DNA from: Planctomycetaceae bacterium
Lineage (GTDB): Bacteria > Planctomycetota > Planctomycetia > Planctomycetales > Planctomycetaceae
Assembly: GCA_027080405.1 (NCBI GenBank)
Contig: JALWSL010000642.1
Span: forward strand, 1-10,135
Reading direction: 5' to 3'
DNA: 10,135 nt
In this document: piece by piece, positions 8,163 to 10,135 of the stretch
Layout: every line of letters starts with the position of its first letter
Numbering within the stretch: position 1 is the first letter of the stretch
Program-made: the position numbers and the translations under genes
Notes under the pieces: generated by a model
Seen by the model: only the letters and a program-made list of their open reading frames with translations
What the model was told of the DNA's origin: nothing
The model's database searches: none

Positions 8163-8399
8163 ATGGAAGTGAGCATTTGGCTATTTCTGCTGTACGCCGC
8201 GTTTGCGGTTTTCGCGTTGCGATCACTGCTGACGTTGATGAACCAGCATAAACAGATTCATCTTTACATCCTGAAGAAGCAGGCAAAAAAAGAAGCCGAG
8301 AAAAAAGCGGCGCTGGAAGCGGAACAGGAAAAAGGAACGAAACAGAAACAGGTCGCTCAACAGAAAAAACAGGAAAAACAGGAAAGCAGAGTTGCGTAA
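8163..8399 (+). CDS. Small single-pass membrane protein with a charged tail, function unknown
   Basis: I do not recognise this 78-residue protein. Residues about 4-26 form one strong hydrophobic segment (WLFLLYAAFAVFALRSLL). A Lys/Glu/Gln/Ala-rich tail follows from about residue 38 to the end, with patterning suited to a helix or coiled coil (KKQAKKEAEKKAALEAEQ). Positive charge after the segment suggests the tail is cytoplasmic. It starts 25 bases after the efp stop, has AGG six bases before its ATG (8154-8156), and ends 30 bases before miaB, so it is probably in the same transcript. The tight spacing and good ribosome-binding site support a real gene, but the low-complexity tail makes homology hard to judge. 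Confidence 0.72.
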   Translation: MEVSIWLFLLYAAFAVFALRSLLTLMNQHKQIHLYILKKQAKKEAEKKAALEAEQEKGTKQKQVAQQKKQEKQESRVA

Positions 8400-8429
8400 A
8401 ACTTTGCAACCGCACCGTCCGATCATCCT

Positions 8430-9887
8430 ATGAATCAACCCAACCATAACAAGAAACTGTTTATCGAAACGGTTGGCTGCCAGATGAATGTCCTGGACAG
8501 CGAACTGGTTGTTGCTGCACTGAGGCAGGATGGCTACGAGTTGACCGACAATCACAAAGTCGCTGACACGATCCTCTTTAACACCTGTAGTGTGCGCGAA
8601 CGGGCAGAAGAAAAAATCTACAGTCAACTCGGACGATTCAAATACAGCAAGCGGACACGTCCCAATCTGGTAATCGGAGTGATGGGCTGCATGGCCCAGA
8701 AAGACCAGAAACTGATTTTTCAACGTGCTCCGCATGTCGATCTCGTGGTCGGAACCGGACAACTGGCGGAAATTCCCCGCCTGATCAAAGAAGTTCGTGA
8801 CAATCGGGAACGTCAACTGGCCGTCAGCCTGGGGCGACGTGATGGCTCCCGCAAGGAGGTTTCACAGAGCTTCCAGAGTTACGATCCGCTCCGCGATCCT
8901 GAAATGCGTCCCTCGCCGTATCAGGCGTTTGTACGAATCATGATCGGCTGTGATAAATTCTGTACCTACTGCGTTGTGCCGATGACCCGCGGGCCGGAAC
9001 AGAGCCGGTCACCAAGTGATATTCGCAAGGAAGTGGTGGCGCTGAGGGATCAGGGAGTTCAGGAAATCACACTGCTCGGCCAAACCGTCAACAGTTACAA
9101 ACATGTGGAAAACGGGAAGCAGTACCGCCTGGCCGATCTACTCGAACTGATTCACGATGTGGATGGCATTCAGCGGATCAAGTTTGTGACCAGCTACCCG
9201 AAAGATATGACTGTCGATTTGCTTCAGGCGATTCGCGATTTGCCGAAACTTGCCCATTACCTGCACGTCCCGCTTCAACACGGTTGCGATGAGATGCTCA
9301 AACGGATGAAGCGGGGTTACACCGTTGCAGACTATCGTGAAATGATGGGGCGTATCCGGGAAATTGTGCCGGACTGTGCCGTCTCCAGCGATTTTATCGT
9401 CGGCTTTTGCGGCGAAACGGAACAGGCGCATCAAAAAAGCATGGAGCTAATCCGGGAATGTCGTTTCAAAAACAGTTTTATCTTCAAGTACTCCGAGCGG
9501 GCCGGAACCAAGGCGGCTGCGAATTTCCCGGATGATGTACCGGATGAAGTAAAGAAACGCCGCAACAATGAAATGCTCGATCTGCAAAACGCGATCAGTG
9601 CAGAGGACAACGCCGATTTCATCGGCCGGCAGGTCGAAGTTCTCGTGGAAGGGCCAAGTAAAAACGCGATCAAAGCCGGACAGGATCGACCTTCCAATGC
9701 GGGACCGAATCAACTGGTGGGCCGCTCCCGCTGTGATCGCATCGTCGTGTTCAACGGCAATGAACGACTGATTGGAACATTGGCGAATGTCCATATCACC
9801 GACTGCACCCCAACGACGCTGATGGGCGAAATCGTCACGCGGAATGTTCAACATGGCTCCTGCGATTTACTGCCCATCCTCCAGTAG
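8430..9887 (+). CDS. miaB: tRNA-2-methylthio-N6-dimethylallyladenosine synthase MiaB
   Basis: The 485-residue protein is the radical SAM methylthiotransferase that adds a methylthio group to i6A37 of tRNAs reading UNN codons. The N-terminal UPF0004 domain carries the three auxiliary-cluster cysteines Cys17 (TVGCQMN), Cys53 (NTCSVRE) and Cys87 (GCMAQ). The radical SAM motif GCDKFCTYC gives Cys174, Cys178 and Cys181, followed by VVPMTRGPEQSR, LLGQTVNSY, SYPKDM, HVPLQHG and SSDFIVGFCGET. A TRAM domain for tRNA binding covers about 395-470. Length is typical (about 440-500). No Shine-Dalgarno sequence is visible before the ATG at 8430, so translation may depend on the upstream small gene. MiaB is the last gene of the efp cluster. 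Confidence 0.97.
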   Translation: MNQPNHNKKLFIETVGCQMNVLDSELVVAALRQDGYELTDNHKVADTILFNTCSVRERAEEKIYSQLGRFKYSKRTRPNLVIGVMGCMAQKDQKLIFQRAPHVDLVVGTGQLAEIPRLIKEVRDNRERQLAVSLGRRDGSRKEVSQSFQSYDPLRDPEMRPSPYQAFVRIMIGCDKFCTYCVVPMTRGPEQSRSPSDIRKEVVALRDQGVQEITLLGQTVNSYKHVENGKQYRLADLLELIHDVDGIQRIKFVTSYPKDMTVDLLQAIRDLPKLAHYLHVPLQHGCDEMLKRMKRGYTVADYREMMGRIREIVPDCAVSSDFIVGFCGETEQAHQKSMELIRECRFKNSFIFKYSERAGTKAAANFPDDVPDEVKKRRNNEMLDLQNAISAEDNADFIGRQVEVLVEGPSKNAIKAGQDRPSNAGPNQLVGRSRCDRIVVFNGNERLIGTLANVHITDCTPTTLMGEIVTRNVQHGSCDLLPILQ

Positions 9888-9985
9888 CGTCGTAGCCTAA
9901 AGTGCGTGGCATCGCCCCCCTGTTTTTCTGCTCTGCCATTCTGGAAAATCAAATTAACCAGCGAGACACACAGGGCACGGAGAAG

Positions 9986-10130
9986 TATCACGCCAAGGCG
10001 CAAAGACGCCAGGAGTTTTCCATATTGGGTTCCCAAACGAAGGTAATTCAAAAGTCGCATGTAATCCTTTGTCGCATTTTCTTTTTCTTCCCTTTTTCTT
10101 TCCTTTGCGTCTTCGCGTCTTGGCGTGAGA
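9986..10130. repeat. Imperfect inverted repeat with arms built of tandem octamers
   Basis: The left arm (9986-10014) and the reverse complement of the right arm (10101-10130) match at 25 of 30 aligned positions by hand, with one gap; 86 bases separate them. Each arm is three octamers. The right arm on the minus strand reads ACGCCAAG, ACGCGAAG, ACGCAAAG; the left arm on the plus strand reads ACGCCAAG, GCGCAAAG, ACGCCAGG. The spacer ends in a nearly pure pyrimidine run (about 10077-10105) and contains GTCGCAT twice (10054-10060, 10071-10077). The flank at 9966-9984 has a related CACAGG/CACGGAG repeat. The element may continue past the right edge. Similar CGCCAAGACGC-type intergenic repeats are, from memory, common in planctomycetes and other bacteria. 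There is no transposase. Confidence 0.75.
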
Positions 10131-10135
10131 TTCTT

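Noticed and set aside
8223..8816. Open frame of 197 residues on the minus strand with a Phe/Leu-rich middle
   Set aside because: The Phe-rich part is the complement of the Lys/Glu tail of the small protein and the rest is antisense to miaB.
9848..10060. Open frame of 70 residues on the minus strand across the right-edge repeat
   Set aside because: Its translation is largely the repeat arm and the tail of miaB read backwards, as often happens over such repeats.
9986..10130. Reading the right-edge repeats as a CRISPR array
   Set aside because: The units are octamers without spacers and the arms are inverted, not direct repeats with unique spacers.

Overview
The window looks like chromosomal housekeeping sequence from a planctomycete, probably near the Planctomycetaceae. 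This is an inference from gene types, not a database match. The pointers are a membrane-anchored Ser/Thr kinase with a DLG-type activation loop, a MoxR ATPase, a NitT/TauT-type ABC system with a VDDLLRE-style D-loop, and an EpmB/EF-P pair. No phage, transposase, CRISPR array, tRNA or rRNA is visible.

Layout, left to right. Positions 1-1527 (minus) hold a Ser/Thr protein kinase whose C-terminus runs off the left edge. A 502-base gap without a convincing gene follows; it holds one hairpin. Positions 2030-3043 (minus) encode a MoxR-family AAA+ ATPase with a long leader that carries three 14-bp tandem repeats. Transcribed away from it is a plus-strand block at 3361-6242: peptidase T, an ABC ATPase that overlaps it by the ATGA arrangement, and an ABC permease. 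Converging on that block is epmB (6383-7519, minus), and the short spacer between them holds two microduplications. EpmB is divergent from a plus-strand cluster at 7569-9887: EF-P, a 78-residue membrane protein of unknown role, and the tRNA methylthiotransferase MiaB. The last 250 bases contain a large imperfect inverted repeat whose arms are each three tandem octamers.

How the genes fit together. EpmB isomerises lysine to beta-lysine for attachment to EF-P, and Lys34 of EF-P is present in its normal sequence context. EF-P relieves ribosome stalling at polyproline, while MiaB modifies A37 of tRNAs that read UNN codons. The right half is therefore a translation-quality locus. In the left half, peptidase T releases amino acids from tripeptides and is translationally coupled to an importer ATPase, but no substrate-binding protein is in view. 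The kinase and MoxR lie in the same direction but are probably separate units.

The most unusual non-coding signals are the right-edge inverted repeat and the recurrence of short tandem duplications (9 to 16 bp) in several spacers. No clear new enzymatic system was found. The best unknown gene is the small membrane protein between efp and miaB.
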